A program made the position numbers and the translations under genes. Below are positions 55,477 to 63,490 of a stretch of 64,000 nucleotides of DNA, in pieces. The DNA is from Alphaproteobacteria bacterium (GTDB lineage Bacteria > Pseudomonadota > Alphaproteobacteria > M2410): contig SBGZ01000085.1 in NCBI GenBank assembly GCA_006226415.1, positions 29,348 to 93,347 of the forward strand, written 5' to 3'. Each line of letters begins with the position of its first letter. The stretch's first letter is position 1. The notes under the pieces are model-generated. The model had not been told where the DNA came from, did not search any database, and saw only the letters and a program-made list of their open reading frames with translations.

Positions 55477-56202
55477 TTATCCTCGATGCACCAGCAAGGC
55501 TTCAGCAATGCGGCGATGAAGACTGCCAACCCCGCGCATGATGTGCAGCGAAACAAACAGTAGCACCAGACCAATGGGCACCAGCGCCAGGGCCGCATAG
55601 GGGCTTTCCACCATACCAGCCAGCCAGGCCATATTCTCCTGCAGATAAGCAAGGCTTTCACTGTCAATCCGCACTGCGGCACTCGAGTCAAACAGACTAA
55701 CGAAGGGAGCAAAAATGAAGGACAAAGAAACGCTCATCGTCGTCACCACAAAAGTGAAGTAAACAATCCCAAGCCCGAGTTGAAGAACCATATAGATCAT
55801 GCTGGTCCAGGTTCGGCCGTCCTTCAGCATGGCCTTGATCTTGCCCCACAGGTTTGGAGTTTCGTCTTCGGCCGCTTCATCGCCCACATCGCCCTCATGA
55901 GCGCGCGCCATATCTGCGCCGAGCAACCCCTGCGCCAAAAACCCTTCAAGATAAGAAAAAAGCCGGACCGTTGCCAAAAAGAGCAGTGCCAGCGGCACAC
56001 CGATGATCAAAATCATTGTGCCGAGTGACACGGAAAGACCGGTCACCACCCAAGTGAAATAAACAATGCCGGTTCCCAACGCCAGAACCATATAAAGCAT
56101 CGCGCCATAGGTTTTGGGGTCCACAATGACGCCAAAAAACCGCGCCATGCCGCCGCGCCGGTCGTCACTACTGTCAAAATTAGCCTGATCTACAAGTGCC
56201 AT
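55477..56202 (-). CDS. Internally duplicated membrane protein (putative sensor-domain family)
   Basis: 241 residues. Two near-identical 26-residue membrane segments at 35-60 and 135-160 lie exactly 100 residues apart, both containing GIVYFT and ending SVSL. A hydrophilic acidic linker (100-118) sits between the halves. Each half has about two TM helices. This fits the 'putative sensor' family of bacterial membrane proteins often fused to kinases, but here it stands alone. Ribosome site GGAGGG precedes ATG 56202. It faces the TIR-WD40 gene tail to tail. Confidence 0.75.
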   Translation of the reverse strand: MALVDQANFDSSDDRRGGMARFFGVIVDPKTYGAMLYMVLALGTGIVYFTWVVTGLSVSLGTMILIIGVPLALLFLATVRLFSYLEGFLAQGLLGADMARAHEGDVGDEAAEDETPNLWGKIKAMLKDGRTWTSMIYMVLQLGLGIVYFTFVVTTMSVSLSFIFAPFVSLFDSSAAVRIDSESLAYLQENMAWLAGMVESPYAALALVPIGLVLLFVSLHIMRGVGSLHRRIAEALLVHRG

Positions 56203-56346
56203 GGGATTTAGCCCTCCTGAAATAACGGGAAAAGACCCTTAAAGGACCCTTCTCCGGTTTGCCTGCACCAATTGGCAGGCTCAGCCCTAAAGATAAGCCG
56301 CCGCGCGTCATTCCCATGACAACAGGTTTACAGAAAGTGTGGCACC

Positions 56347-57282
56347 CTAATCTCGCAAGGTCATCCGGCGATGGCCCTGCCAGGACTGAACCTCGATAAA
56401 GATCCGCTTTGCCGCCGGCACAGCGTGTTTTATCTGGGATTCCAGAATTGTGATCGTCGCCTCCACATCGCCTGCCGACAGGGAATCTTCAAAATCAACG
56501 CTCAGCGTCAAAAGAATGTCGGAGGGCCCCAGATGCATGGTCAAAATCTCGTTGACCCGGTTAATCTGCGGATGCGCCACCAAAAGGCGCTCGATACGTT
56601 TGACAATATCAGGTGAAGCGGATTCGCCGATGAGCAAGCTCTTGGTTTCAACTGCAAGCAAAGTAGCCGTGCCCGCGAGGATAAGACCGATAACAATGGA
56701 AGCCGCGCCATCAAGCACCGGGATATCAAAGGTCTTGCCAAGAAAAATTCCGAGAAAGGCCACAACGAGCCCCAAAAGGGCGGCTGAATCCTCCAGAAGA
56801 ACCGTCATCACCGAAGGGTCCTTGGACTCTCGCATCGCCTGAAGAAAACCGCGCCGCCCCCGGCGCGAATTAAATTCCCGAAACGCAATCATCCAGGCGA
56901 TGGCCTCAAAGATCATGGCCATACCCAAAACGATATAATTCACATAGACATTGGTCAGCGGCTCCGGGTGCAAAACCTTATGCACCCCCTCGTAGAGCGA
57001 AACACCTGCGCCCACGGCAAAAACCAGAATGGCGACCATAAAGGCCCAGAAATAAACCTCTTGCGCATAGCCAAAGGGATGGTCCTTGTCCGGCTTACGT
57101 TCTGCGCGTCCAAGCCCATAGAGCAGCAGCGCCTGGTTGCCGGTGTCCACGGTTGAGTGAATAGCCTCTGAAAACATCGCCGAAGAACCGGTGATGGCGG
57201 CCGCGGCATATTTGGTAAAGGCAATGAGTGTATTGCCTGCCAGAGCCGCAAAGATGACGCGGCGAGAGCCTTGATGAGACAT
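56347..57282 (-). CDS. Cation diffusion facilitator family transporter
   Basis: 311 residues. Six TM helices; metal-site residues in SEAIHSTVDTGNQ (His and Asp of TM2) and LEDSAALLG (Glu and Asp of TM5). DHPFGYAQEVYFW is the family's connecting segment. The C-terminal cytoplasmic domain (about 215-305) has a ferredoxin-like fold. It exports Zn, Co, Fe or Mn; the metal is not shown by sequence. Confidence 0.93.
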   Translation of the reverse strand: MSHQGSRRVIFAALAGNTLIAFTKYAAAAITGSSAMFSEAIHSTVDTGNQALLLYGLGRAERKPDKDHPFGYAQEVYFWAFMVAILVFAVGAGVSLYEGVHKVLHPEPLTNVYVNYIVLGMAMIFEAIAWMIAFREFNSRRGRRGFLQAMRESKDPSVMTVLLEDSAALLGLVVAFLGIFLGKTFDIPVLDGAASIVIGLILAGTATLLAVETKSLLIGESASPDIVKRIERLLVAHPQINRVNEILTMHLGPSDILLTLSVDFEDSLSAGDVEATITILESQIKHAVPAAKRIFIEVQSWQGHRRMTLRD

Positions 57283-57364
57283 GAAGCAAAAACCGTTAAC
57301 TCAGGGTCCTTTAAAAACGCTCGACGAATCTAGCGCGATTTTCGCCCCCAAGACCAGCCTCTTC

Positions 57365-58012
57365 TCACGTCTCGGCATCCGGCTGGTTCTGCGGCGCCGC
57401 CAATTGAAAGGCCGGTAGTGACAAGGCTGCCTCCTCAATTCTTAAAATCGTCGGGTAACGCGTCATATCAACATCATAGCGCCGCGCATTAACGATTTGT
57501 GGGATGAGACATATATCGGCCAGCGTGGGCATGTCTCCATGAGCAAAGCGGCCGGTTTCTTCTTCACGGGTGAACTGCTTTTCAAGGGAGTCAAATCCAA
57601 GCGTGATCCAATGCCGGGCCCAAGCGGCCATCGTCGCGGCAGGGTCTTCAGCCCCTGCACTCACCCGCTGCAAAACCCGAAGGTTTTGGATCGGATGTAT
57701 GTCCGCGGCCACAGCCAGAGCAATCTGGCGCACCCGCGCCCGCGCAAATGCCTCTGATGGCAAAATCGGCACATCCGGATAGACCTCTTCCAGATACTCC
57801 AGAATGGCCAGCGAATTGGAGATCACGCGGCCATCTGTTTCAAGCGCCGGCACAAGCCCGTGAGGATTGACCTTAAGGTAGCTCTCCGACTTTTGCTCAC
57901 CGCCATTTTTTACGAGATGCACGGGCACGGTCTCAGCATCAAGCCCCTTGAGGTTAAGACCAATGCGCACCCGATAGGCCGCCGAGGAACGCCAGTAGGA
58001 GTAAAGCTTCAT
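57365..58012 (-). CDS. maiA: Maleylacetoacetate isomerase
   Basis: 215 residues of the zeta-class GST family. LYSYWRSSAAYRVRIGLNLKG carries the SSxx glutathione-binding pair, then NPHGLVPALETDGRVISNSLA and QRVSAG. It isomerises maleylacetoacetate to fumarylacetoacetate in tyrosine/homogentisate degradation. ATG 58012 has AAAGG 8 bases upstream; the open frame back to 58081 overlaps the neighbour and is not used. It is the last gene of phhA-FAH-maiA. Confidence 0.92.
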   Translation of the reverse strand: MKLYSYWRSSAAYRVRIGLNLKGLDAETVPVHLVKNGGEQKSESYLKVNPHGLVPALETDGRVISNSLAILEYLEEVYPDVPILPSEAFARARVRQIALAVAADIHPIQNLRVLQRVSAGAEDPAATMAAWARHWITLGFDSLEKQFTREEETGRFAHGDMPTLADICLIPQIVNARRYDVDMTRYPTILRIEEAALSLPAFQLAAPQNQPDAET

Positions 58013-58016
58013 GGTG

Positions 58017-59000
58017 CTAACCTTTGTATTGGACCACTTGTTGATCAATCGCGCCAAAGATCGACTTGCCTTGCACATCATTCATCTCAATGCGAATGCG
58101 GTCTCCGAAGGACATGAACGGCGTCTCGGGCGCGCCCTTGTCGATAGTCTCCAACATGCGGATTTCCGCCAGGCAGCAATAGCCGTTTGAGCGATCCACA
58201 TTTGAAACCGTACCGGACCCCACAATCGCACCGGACCCGAGCGGGCGGGTCTTGGCGGCATGTGCCACAAGTTCCGGGAAAGAAAACGTCATGTCGACCC
58301 CGGCATTGGGATGCCCCACCCGCACATCATTGAGGAAACACTCAAGCGGCAGGTGCACCTTGCCATCCTGAAAGGCATCTCCCAACTCATCGGGGGTCAC
58401 AGCCACCGGCGAAAAGGCGCTGGACGGCTTGGACTGATAGAAGCCAAACCCCTTGGCGAGTTCCCCCGGAATAAGATTGCGCAGCGACACGTCATTGACC
58501 AGCATCAGAAGCTTGATGTGATCGCCCGCCTTGTCGGCGGATGTCCCCATGGGCACATCGTCGGTAATCACAGCGACCTCGCCTTCAAAGTCAATGCCCC
58601 AGGCTTCGTCCGCCATTTCAATATCGTCGCGCGGACCCAGAAAAGTGTCGCTTCCGCCCTGATACATCAAAGGATCTGTCCAAAAGCTTTGCGGCATCTC
58701 AGCGCCCCGCGCCTTACGTACCAGCTCAACGTGATTGACATAGGCACTTCCGTCCGCCCACTGAAAGGCCCGCGGCAAAGGCGAAGCACAGGCCGCGGCA
58801 TCAAAGGCCTTGGCGCCTTCGGCCTCGCCAGCGTTCAAGGTGTCTGAGAGCACCTGCAGCTTGGGCGCCACAGCGGCCCAGTCATCAAGCGCGGCCTGAA
58901 GGGTCGGCGCGATATCGACTGCAGACACCATCGTCATCAGGTCTTTTGAAACAACAACAAGCGCGCCATCGCGCCCGGATTTGAGCGAAGCAAGTTTCAT
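58017..59000 (-). CDS. Fumarylacetoacetate hydrolase family protein
   Basis: 327 residues. DFEGEVAVITDDVP is the metal-binding DxExE region of the FAH fold; SFPELVAHAAKTRPLGSGAIVG and GSGTVSN follow. Cleaves fumarylacetoacetate to fumarate and acetoacetate if in the tyrosine pathway, as its place between phhA and maiA implies. Some members of this fold are hydratases or decarboxylases, so the assignment is strengthened by context rather than by motif alone. Spacing to maiA is 4 bases. Confidence 0.9.
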   Translation of the reverse strand: MKLASLKSGRDGALVVVSKDLMTMVSAVDIAPTLQAALDDWAAVAPKLQVLSDTLNAGEAEGAKAFDAAACASPLPRAFQWADGSAYVNHVELVRKARGAEMPQSFWTDPLMYQGGSDTFLGPRDDIEMADEAWGIDFEGEVAVITDDVPMGTSADKAGDHIKLLMLVNDVSLRNLIPGELAKGFGFYQSKPSSAFSPVAVTPDELGDAFQDGKVHLPLECFLNDVRVGHPNAGVDMTFSFPELVAHAAKTRPLGSGAIVGSGTVSNVDRSNGYCCLAEIRMLETIDKGAPETPFMSFGDRIRIEMNDVQGKSIFGAIDQQVVQYKG

Positions 59001-59035
59001 CTGGGGTCAATCTCCAAACTGAGGAATATAGATTT

Positions 59036-59902
59036 CTAAGCTGATTCTTTGAGCCGTGCGGCGGCATAAGCGCCCGTGCCGCGGCTCAACACCGCATCGC
59101 CCTCGACAATATCAAAGGGCTTGTGTTCAGGCAGCCCTTCCAGGCGGTCATAGATCGGACCAAAGTCTTGATAGGTTTCGTCAAACAGTTGCTTAAAACT
59201 GTCGATGACAAAATAGACTTCCTGAAAATCGTCGATCCGGTAATGGGTTTGCAGAAGTCGCTCGAGATTAAACCGAATGCGGTTGGGCGAGGCGTCTTCC
59301 AGGCAAAAGATGCTTTCCGATTTCGAGGAAAGAATGCCTGCCCCGTAAATTCTGAGGCCAGCCTCTGTCTCAATCAGACCAAATTCCACCGTGTACCAGT
59401 AAAGCCGCGCCAATTTGTTGAGCACATTGCGCCCCAGCGCGCGCAAGCCGCCCTTGCCATAGGCTTCCATATAGGCGGAAAACACCGGATCGGCGAGCAA
59501 GGGCACATGGCCAAAGACGTCATGAAAAATATCCGGCTCTTCCAGATAGTCGAGCTGGCTGCGCCGACGGATAAACCGCCCCGCCGGAAAGCGTTTGTTC
59601 GCCAAATGCTCAAAAAACACCTCGTCCGGCACCAGGTCCGGCACCGCCACGACTTGCCAACCAGTCAAGCCCGCGAGCTTGTCATTAAGATCGGCAAAAT
59701 CGGGGATTTGCGCCGAGCTCATGCCCAACACATCCACCCCGTGCAGAAATTCGTCCACCGCGCGCCCTGGCAAAAGCTTCATTTGCCGCTCATAGAGCAG
59801 GCGCCAGATATCGTGCTCTTCGGCCGTATAGGTCTCCCAGGCCTGGTCGATTGTGTAGTCCGCCCGGGTCGATTTCGGTGTCGGTGAGTGTTCTGGGGTC
59901 AT
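59036..59902 (-). CDS. phhA: Phenylalanine 4-monooxygenase
   Basis: 288 residues. The non-haem iron site is H127 and H132 (IFHDVFGHVPLL) and E173 (WYTVEFGLI), with YGAGILSSKSES and a C-terminal fold typical of the bacterial pterin-dependent enzyme. It converts phenylalanine to tyrosine. It is the first gene of the phhA-FAH-maiA operon and is divergent from an Lrp/AsnC gene, probably its regulator. Hydroxyphenylpyruvate dioxygenase and homogentisate dioxygenase genes are not in this window. Confidence 0.95.
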   Translation of the reverse strand: MTPEHSPTPKSTRADYTIDQAWETYTAEEHDIWRLLYERQMKLLPGRAVDEFLHGVDVLGMSSAQIPDFADLNDKLAGLTGWQVVAVPDLVPDEVFFEHLANKRFPAGRFIRRRSQLDYLEEPDIFHDVFGHVPLLADPVFSAYMEAYGKGGLRALGRNVLNKLARLYWYTVEFGLIETEAGLRIYGAGILSSKSESIFCLEDASPNRIRFNLERLLQTHYRIDDFQEVYFVIDSFKQLFDETYQDFGPIYDRLEGLPEHKPFDIVEGDAVLSRGTGAYAAARLKESA

Positions 59903-59913
59903 CTTGCACCATC

Positions 59914-59931
59914 CCTGAATGAAATTTCAGG
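59914..59931. promoter_or_regulatory. Candidate Lrp/AsnC operator, proximal palindrome
   Basis: CCTGAA-TGAAAT-TTCAGG has perfect 6-base outer arms, with TGAAATTTCA nested inside. It sits 12-29 bases before the phhA start codon. Lrp-type sites are AT-rich with a C-A-G type half site. The binding is inferred. Confidence 0.45.
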
Positions 59932-59944
59932 ACATAATAGCCTC

Positions 59945-59959
59945 AAATTCGCGAAATTT
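59945..59959. promoter_or_regulatory. Candidate Lrp/AsnC operator, distal near-palindrome
   Basis: AAATTCGCGAAATTT is nearly palindromic around a perfect TTCGCGAA core (59948-59955). It lies between the two divergent genes, about 31 bases from the proximal site (three helical turns), a spacing that fits an octameric Lrp-type protein. Confidence 0.4.
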
Positions 59960-60030
59960 CTTTTCTCAACTCCGTAAATTATCTATGTTTAGGGTATATT
60001 TTTTCTAAAATTCACCAATAACCGAAAATT

Positions 60031-60513
60031 ATGATCTCTCTTGATTCCCAGGATATGAGGATATTGGAAATCCTTCAGGAAGATGGCGCCAAGCCCACTG
60101 CTGAAATCGCGGAGATGGTTGGCTTGTCCCTCTCCCCCTGTTGGCGCCGCATCCGCCGTCTGCGCGACGCGGGCGTGATCGCCAAGGATGTAGCGCTTCT
60201 CGATCGCCACGCCATCGGGCTCGAAATTGATGCGGTGACCCGCGTTACCCTATCTGCCCAACAGGCCAGCGAACGCGACAGCTTCGAAAGTTGGGCCGTC
60301 AAATGCTCGGAAATCGTCGAATGCCTCTCCCTCTCCGGCGACACGGATTATATCCTGCGCATCCTGGTACCCGACTTGGCGGCTTATGAGCATTTTTTGA
60401 CCTCGGAGCTCCTCAATCAGGGATGTGTCAGTTCGGTAAGCTCTTCCTTTGTGCTGCGCGAAGTCAAAAAGACAACGGCTCTACCCCTGCCTGCGACTGC
60501 GGGACCTTCATAA
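60031..60513 (+). CDS. Lrp/AsnC family transcriptional regulator
   Basis: 160 residues. N-terminal winged helix-turn-helix (LDSQDMRILEILQEDGAKPT, AEIAEMVGLSLSPCWRRIRRL) and a C-terminal RAM ligand-binding domain (EIVECLSLSGDTDYILRILV). Divergent from phhA; such regulators commonly control phh operons with phenylalanine or tyrosine as ligand. Two palindromes in the shared gap are candidate sites. The AT-rich start region gives no clear promoter. Confidence 0.93.
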   Translation: MISLDSQDMRILEILQEDGAKPTAEIAEMVGLSLSPCWRRIRRLRDAGVIAKDVALLDRHAIGLEIDAVTRVTLSAQQASERDSFESWAVKCSEIVECLSLSGDTDYILRILVPDLAAYEHFLTSELLNQGCVSSVSSSFVLREVKKTTALPLPATAGPS

Positions 60514-60635
60514 ACGGCGTAAAATCGTCACAGGATTTAAAAAGGGACTCATATTTTGCCTGTGAAATGTATAAGGTGACGCCTCGTTTTTGATAAGAAA
60601 TGCCGCCATCCGAATGGCGGTCGGAGGAAAACCCC

Positions 60636-62483
60636 ATGCCGATCTATAAAGCCCCCGTCGACGACTACATGTTCCTGCTTTACGAGCTGTTCAATGTGCA
60701 GTCCGAGGACGAAATCCCCGGTTACGCCGATCTATCCCCTGATCTGGTGAGCGCCGTTCTTGAAGGAGGCGCCAAAATCGCTGAGGAGGTTCTCTTCCCG
60801 CTCAATCAGATCGGCGACGAAGAAGGCTGCCACCTGGAAAATGGCGTTGTCCGGACACCAAAGGGTTTCAAAGAAGCCTTCAAGGAATTTAATGACGGCG
60901 GCTGGAATCGCCTCGGTGCCTCTGAGGAAATGGGCGGCGCGGGCCTTCCTGGCGTCGTCTCCTTTGCGGTCACCGAGATGATGACCTCCGCCAACCAGGC
61001 CTTCACCATGTATCCGGGCCTCACCATGGCCGCCTATTCCGCCCTTCAGGCCACAGGCGAACCTTGGATGAAGGAACATGTCGTCAGCCGAATGGTTGAA
61101 GGCGATTGGACCGGCACCATGTGTCTGACCGAGCCCCACTGCGGCACCGACCTGAAACTGATGAAAACCAAAGCGGTCGAACAGGAAGACGGCACCTACC
61201 GCCTCACCGGAACCAAGATCTTCATCTCGGGCGGCGACCACGACATGACGGACAACATCATTCACATGGTCATTGCCAAGATCCCGGATGAAGATGGCAA
61301 GCTGCAGGATGATCTCTCCACCGTGAATTTTTTCATGGTGCCAAAGGTCTTGGTCAATCCCGAAGACGGCTCGCTCATGGAACGCAACAATGTCTCTGTC
61401 GGGTCCGTTGAAAAGAAGATGGGCATCAAGGGCAACGCCACCTGCGTCATGAATTTCGATGATGCCGTGGCTTACCGCCTCGGCCCGAAGCCGCAAAAGA
61501 AATCAGAAGGCGGCGAAAAGAAAAGATCCGCTTCTGCGGGTATGAGAGGCATGTTCGGCATGATGAATGGCGCGCGCATGGGCGTCGGCCTGCAAGGCAT
61601 CGCCATTGGCGAAATCGCCTATCAGAACGCCGCCGCCTATGCCAAGGATCGCCTGGCGGGCCGCGCCCTCACCGGGGCTGAAAATCCGGAAGGACCCGCA
61701 GACCCCATCCTGGTGCACCCGGACGTGCGCCGCATGCTGTTGAAATCCCGTGCCTTTGTCGAAGGCGCCCGCGCCCTCTTCGGCTGGACCTCAATCCTGT
61801 CCTCCAAGGCCTTTTTTGCCAAAGACGAGGAAGAGCGGCAGGACGCCGCCGCACTCTCCAATCTGATGACACCCATCATCAAGGCCTATTTCACCGATCT
61901 CGGGTTTGAAGCTGCTAACAACTCACTGCAATGCTTCGGCGGACACGGTTACATCCGCGAGCATGGGATGGAGCAATATGTCCGCGACGCCCGCATCAAT
62001 CAGGTCTACGAAGGCGCCAATGGCGTCCAGGCCCTTGACCTGGTGGGCCGCAAGCTCAATGCCGCAGGCGGTCGTGGCCCTATGGCCTTCTTCAAGGCGG
62101 TGGATGATTTTGTCGCTGAGAACGAAGGCAATGCCGACATGAAAGAATTCACCGATCCGCTCAAACGCGCATCGGAAGATCTCAAACAGGCAACTTTCTG
62201 GCTGGCAGAAAACGGCCTTAAAGACCCCAATAATGCGGCCGCCGCCTCCACCGACTATCTGCATATGTTCGGGACCGTGGCGCTCGGCCTCATGTGGGGC
62301 CGCATGGCCAAAGTCTCTCTGGCCAAGCTTACCGCAGGCGAAGGCAACCCGGATTTCTACAAGGGTAAAATCGTTCGCGCCCGCTTCTGGGCCGAACGCG
62401 CTCTGCCGGACACGGCTTCCCAGTTGATGCGGGCCACAGCCGGGGCCGATAATCTGATGGAGCTCGCCGAAGACGCCTTTTAA
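60636..62483 (+). CDS. Large acyl-CoA dehydrogenase (DmdC-like C-terminal domain)
   Basis: 615 residues from ATG 60636 (CGGAGGAAAA site upstream; the frame opens back to 60600). It begins MPIYKAPVDDYMFLLYELFN, the N-terminal extension of the 600-residue FadE/DmdC group, then the usual dehydrogenase domains with CLTEPHCGTDLKLMKTKAVE and CFGGHGYIREHGMEQYVRDA, followed by the extra C-terminal domain. Substrates range from medium and long acyl-CoAs to methylmercaptopropionyl-CoA, so the name DmdC is not assigned. Confidence 0.92.
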   Translation: MPIYKAPVDDYMFLLYELFNVQSEDEIPGYADLSPDLVSAVLEGGAKIAEEVLFPLNQIGDEEGCHLENGVVRTPKGFKEAFKEFNDGGWNRLGASEEMGGAGLPGVVSFAVTEMMTSANQAFTMYPGLTMAAYSALQATGEPWMKEHVVSRMVEGDWTGTMCLTEPHCGTDLKLMKTKAVEQEDGTYRLTGTKIFISGGDHDMTDNIIHMVIAKIPDEDGKLQDDLSTVNFFMVPKVLVNPEDGSLMERNNVSVGSVEKKMGIKGNATCVMNFDDAVAYRLGPKPQKKSEGGEKKRSASAGMRGMFGMMNGARMGVGLQGIAIGEIAYQNAAAYAKDRLAGRALTGAENPEGPADPILVHPDVRRMLLKSRAFVEGARALFGWTSILSSKAFFAKDEEERQDAAALSNLMTPIIKAYFTDLGFEAANNSLQCFGGHGYIREHGMEQYVRDARINQVYEGANGVQALDLVGRKLNAAGGRGPMAFFKAVDDFVAENEGNADMKEFTDPLKRASEDLKQATFWLAENGLKDPNNAAAASTDYLHMFGTVALGLMWGRMAKVSLAKLTAGEGNPDFYKGKIVRARFWAERALPDTASQLMRATAGADNLMELAEDAF

Positions 62484-62571
62484 GGCGTTCATTGGCGGCT
62501 TCGGTGGATGAGGGGTCGCTCCCCTCACCCAAAACACTCGTCGTGTTTTGACCTCTCCCTGAGGGAGAGGT
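62473..62571. repeat. Run of four consecutive hairpins after the acyl-CoA dehydrogenase gene
   Basis: Four perfect stems follow each other. ACGCCTT/AAGGCGT at 62473-62488 overlaps the stop codon. GAGGGG/CCCCTC is at 62510-62526. CAAAACAC/GTGTTTTG is at 62530-62550. ACCTCTCCCT/AGGGAGAGGT is at 62551-62571. The last two resemble the CCTCTCCC-GGGAGAGG type of intergenic repeat common in proteobacterial chromosomes. The block sits between convergent genes and may also act as terminator in both directions. Confidence 0.7.
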
Positions 62572-62574
62572 GAT

Positions 62575-63471
62575 CTATACCGCTTCCTTCGCAAGCACGT
62601 GATCTGTAATCAGCTCGCTAATCCGCGCGCTCAATTTGAGCGGCAGGTCGTGCCCCATGTCCTCAATGACCTCAAGGCGCGCACCCGGGATCTTATTGGC
62701 CGTATCTTCTCCGTGCGCCAAAGGCACCAGCGGGTCAATTCGCCCATGAATCACCAGCGTCGGCGCGGTGATGGTTCTTAAGATCTCTGAGCGATCCCCC
62801 GTGGCGACAATCGCCGCATACTGCCGCAAATATCCTTTGGGATAATAACAGCGGTCATAGGCAGCGGCGGCTCTGGCATAGAGCACCTCGTCCTCATCAA
62901 TAACACCCGCGGCAGAGCCGTTGACCTTGTTCGATTTGACCGCGTTCTCAATGATATCTTCGCGCGCACCACTCTTGGGGCGCTCATTGAGCGTACGCAT
63001 CGCCGCCTCTGTTGCCGGTGGCAGAGAGCGGTCTCCGGTTGAGGACATGATGCTCGTCAGCGAGAGCGCCCGCTCCGGATAAGAGCCGACAACGAGTTGC
63101 GCAATCATGCCGCCCATGGACATGCCCATGATATGCGCCTTGTCAATCTCTAGGCCATCCATGACGCCGATGACATCTGCCGCCATGTCGTGCAGCGTAT
63201 AGGGAACCTGCGGTTCGCCGCCCGCCATCACATCCGCAATGATCTCGCCGATGTCCGGAACTCTGTCATCCCCCATTTTTTCACTGAGACCCACGTCCCG
63301 ATTATCGAAAGTGACAACATGAAGTCCCTTGCCCACCAGCCCTTGCAAAAATTCCGGCGTCCAGCCAATCATCTGCGTGCCAAGGCCGCGAATAACCACC
63401 AGGGTCGGGTCCTCTGGATCTCCATGTGTTTCATATTCAAGTTGAAGACCGTTGGCCTTGATCTGCGCCAT
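62575..63471 (-). CDS. Alpha/beta hydrolase, first of a tandem pair
   Basis: 298 residues from ATG 63471 (GGAGG 7 bases upstream; the frame extends upstream without support). Nucleophile elbow GMSMGG; oxyanion segment VIRGLGTQMIGW; acid in HGRIDPLVPLA; His in DMGHDLP. Class: esterase/epoxide hydrolase-like/haloalkane dehalogenase superfamily. The substrate is unknown. It shares the same gene order and the C-terminal pattern with the next gene, so the two are probably paralogues. Confidence 0.88.
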   Translation of the reverse strand: MAQIKANGLQLEYETHGDPEDPTLVVIRGLGTQMIGWTPEFLQGLVGKGLHVVTFDNRDVGLSEKMGDDRVPDIGEIIADVMAGGEPQVPYTLHDMAADVIGVMDGLEIDKAHIMGMSMGGMIAQLVVGSYPERALSLTSIMSSTGDRSLPPATEAAMRTLNERPKSGAREDIIENAVKSNKVNGSAAGVIDEDEVLYARAAAAYDRCYYPKGYLRQYAAIVATGDRSEILRTITAPTLVIHGRIDPLVPLAHGEDTANKIPGARLEVIEDMGHDLPLKLSARISELITDHVLAKEAV

Positions 63472-63490
63472 GATTATTCCTCCGATTTTT

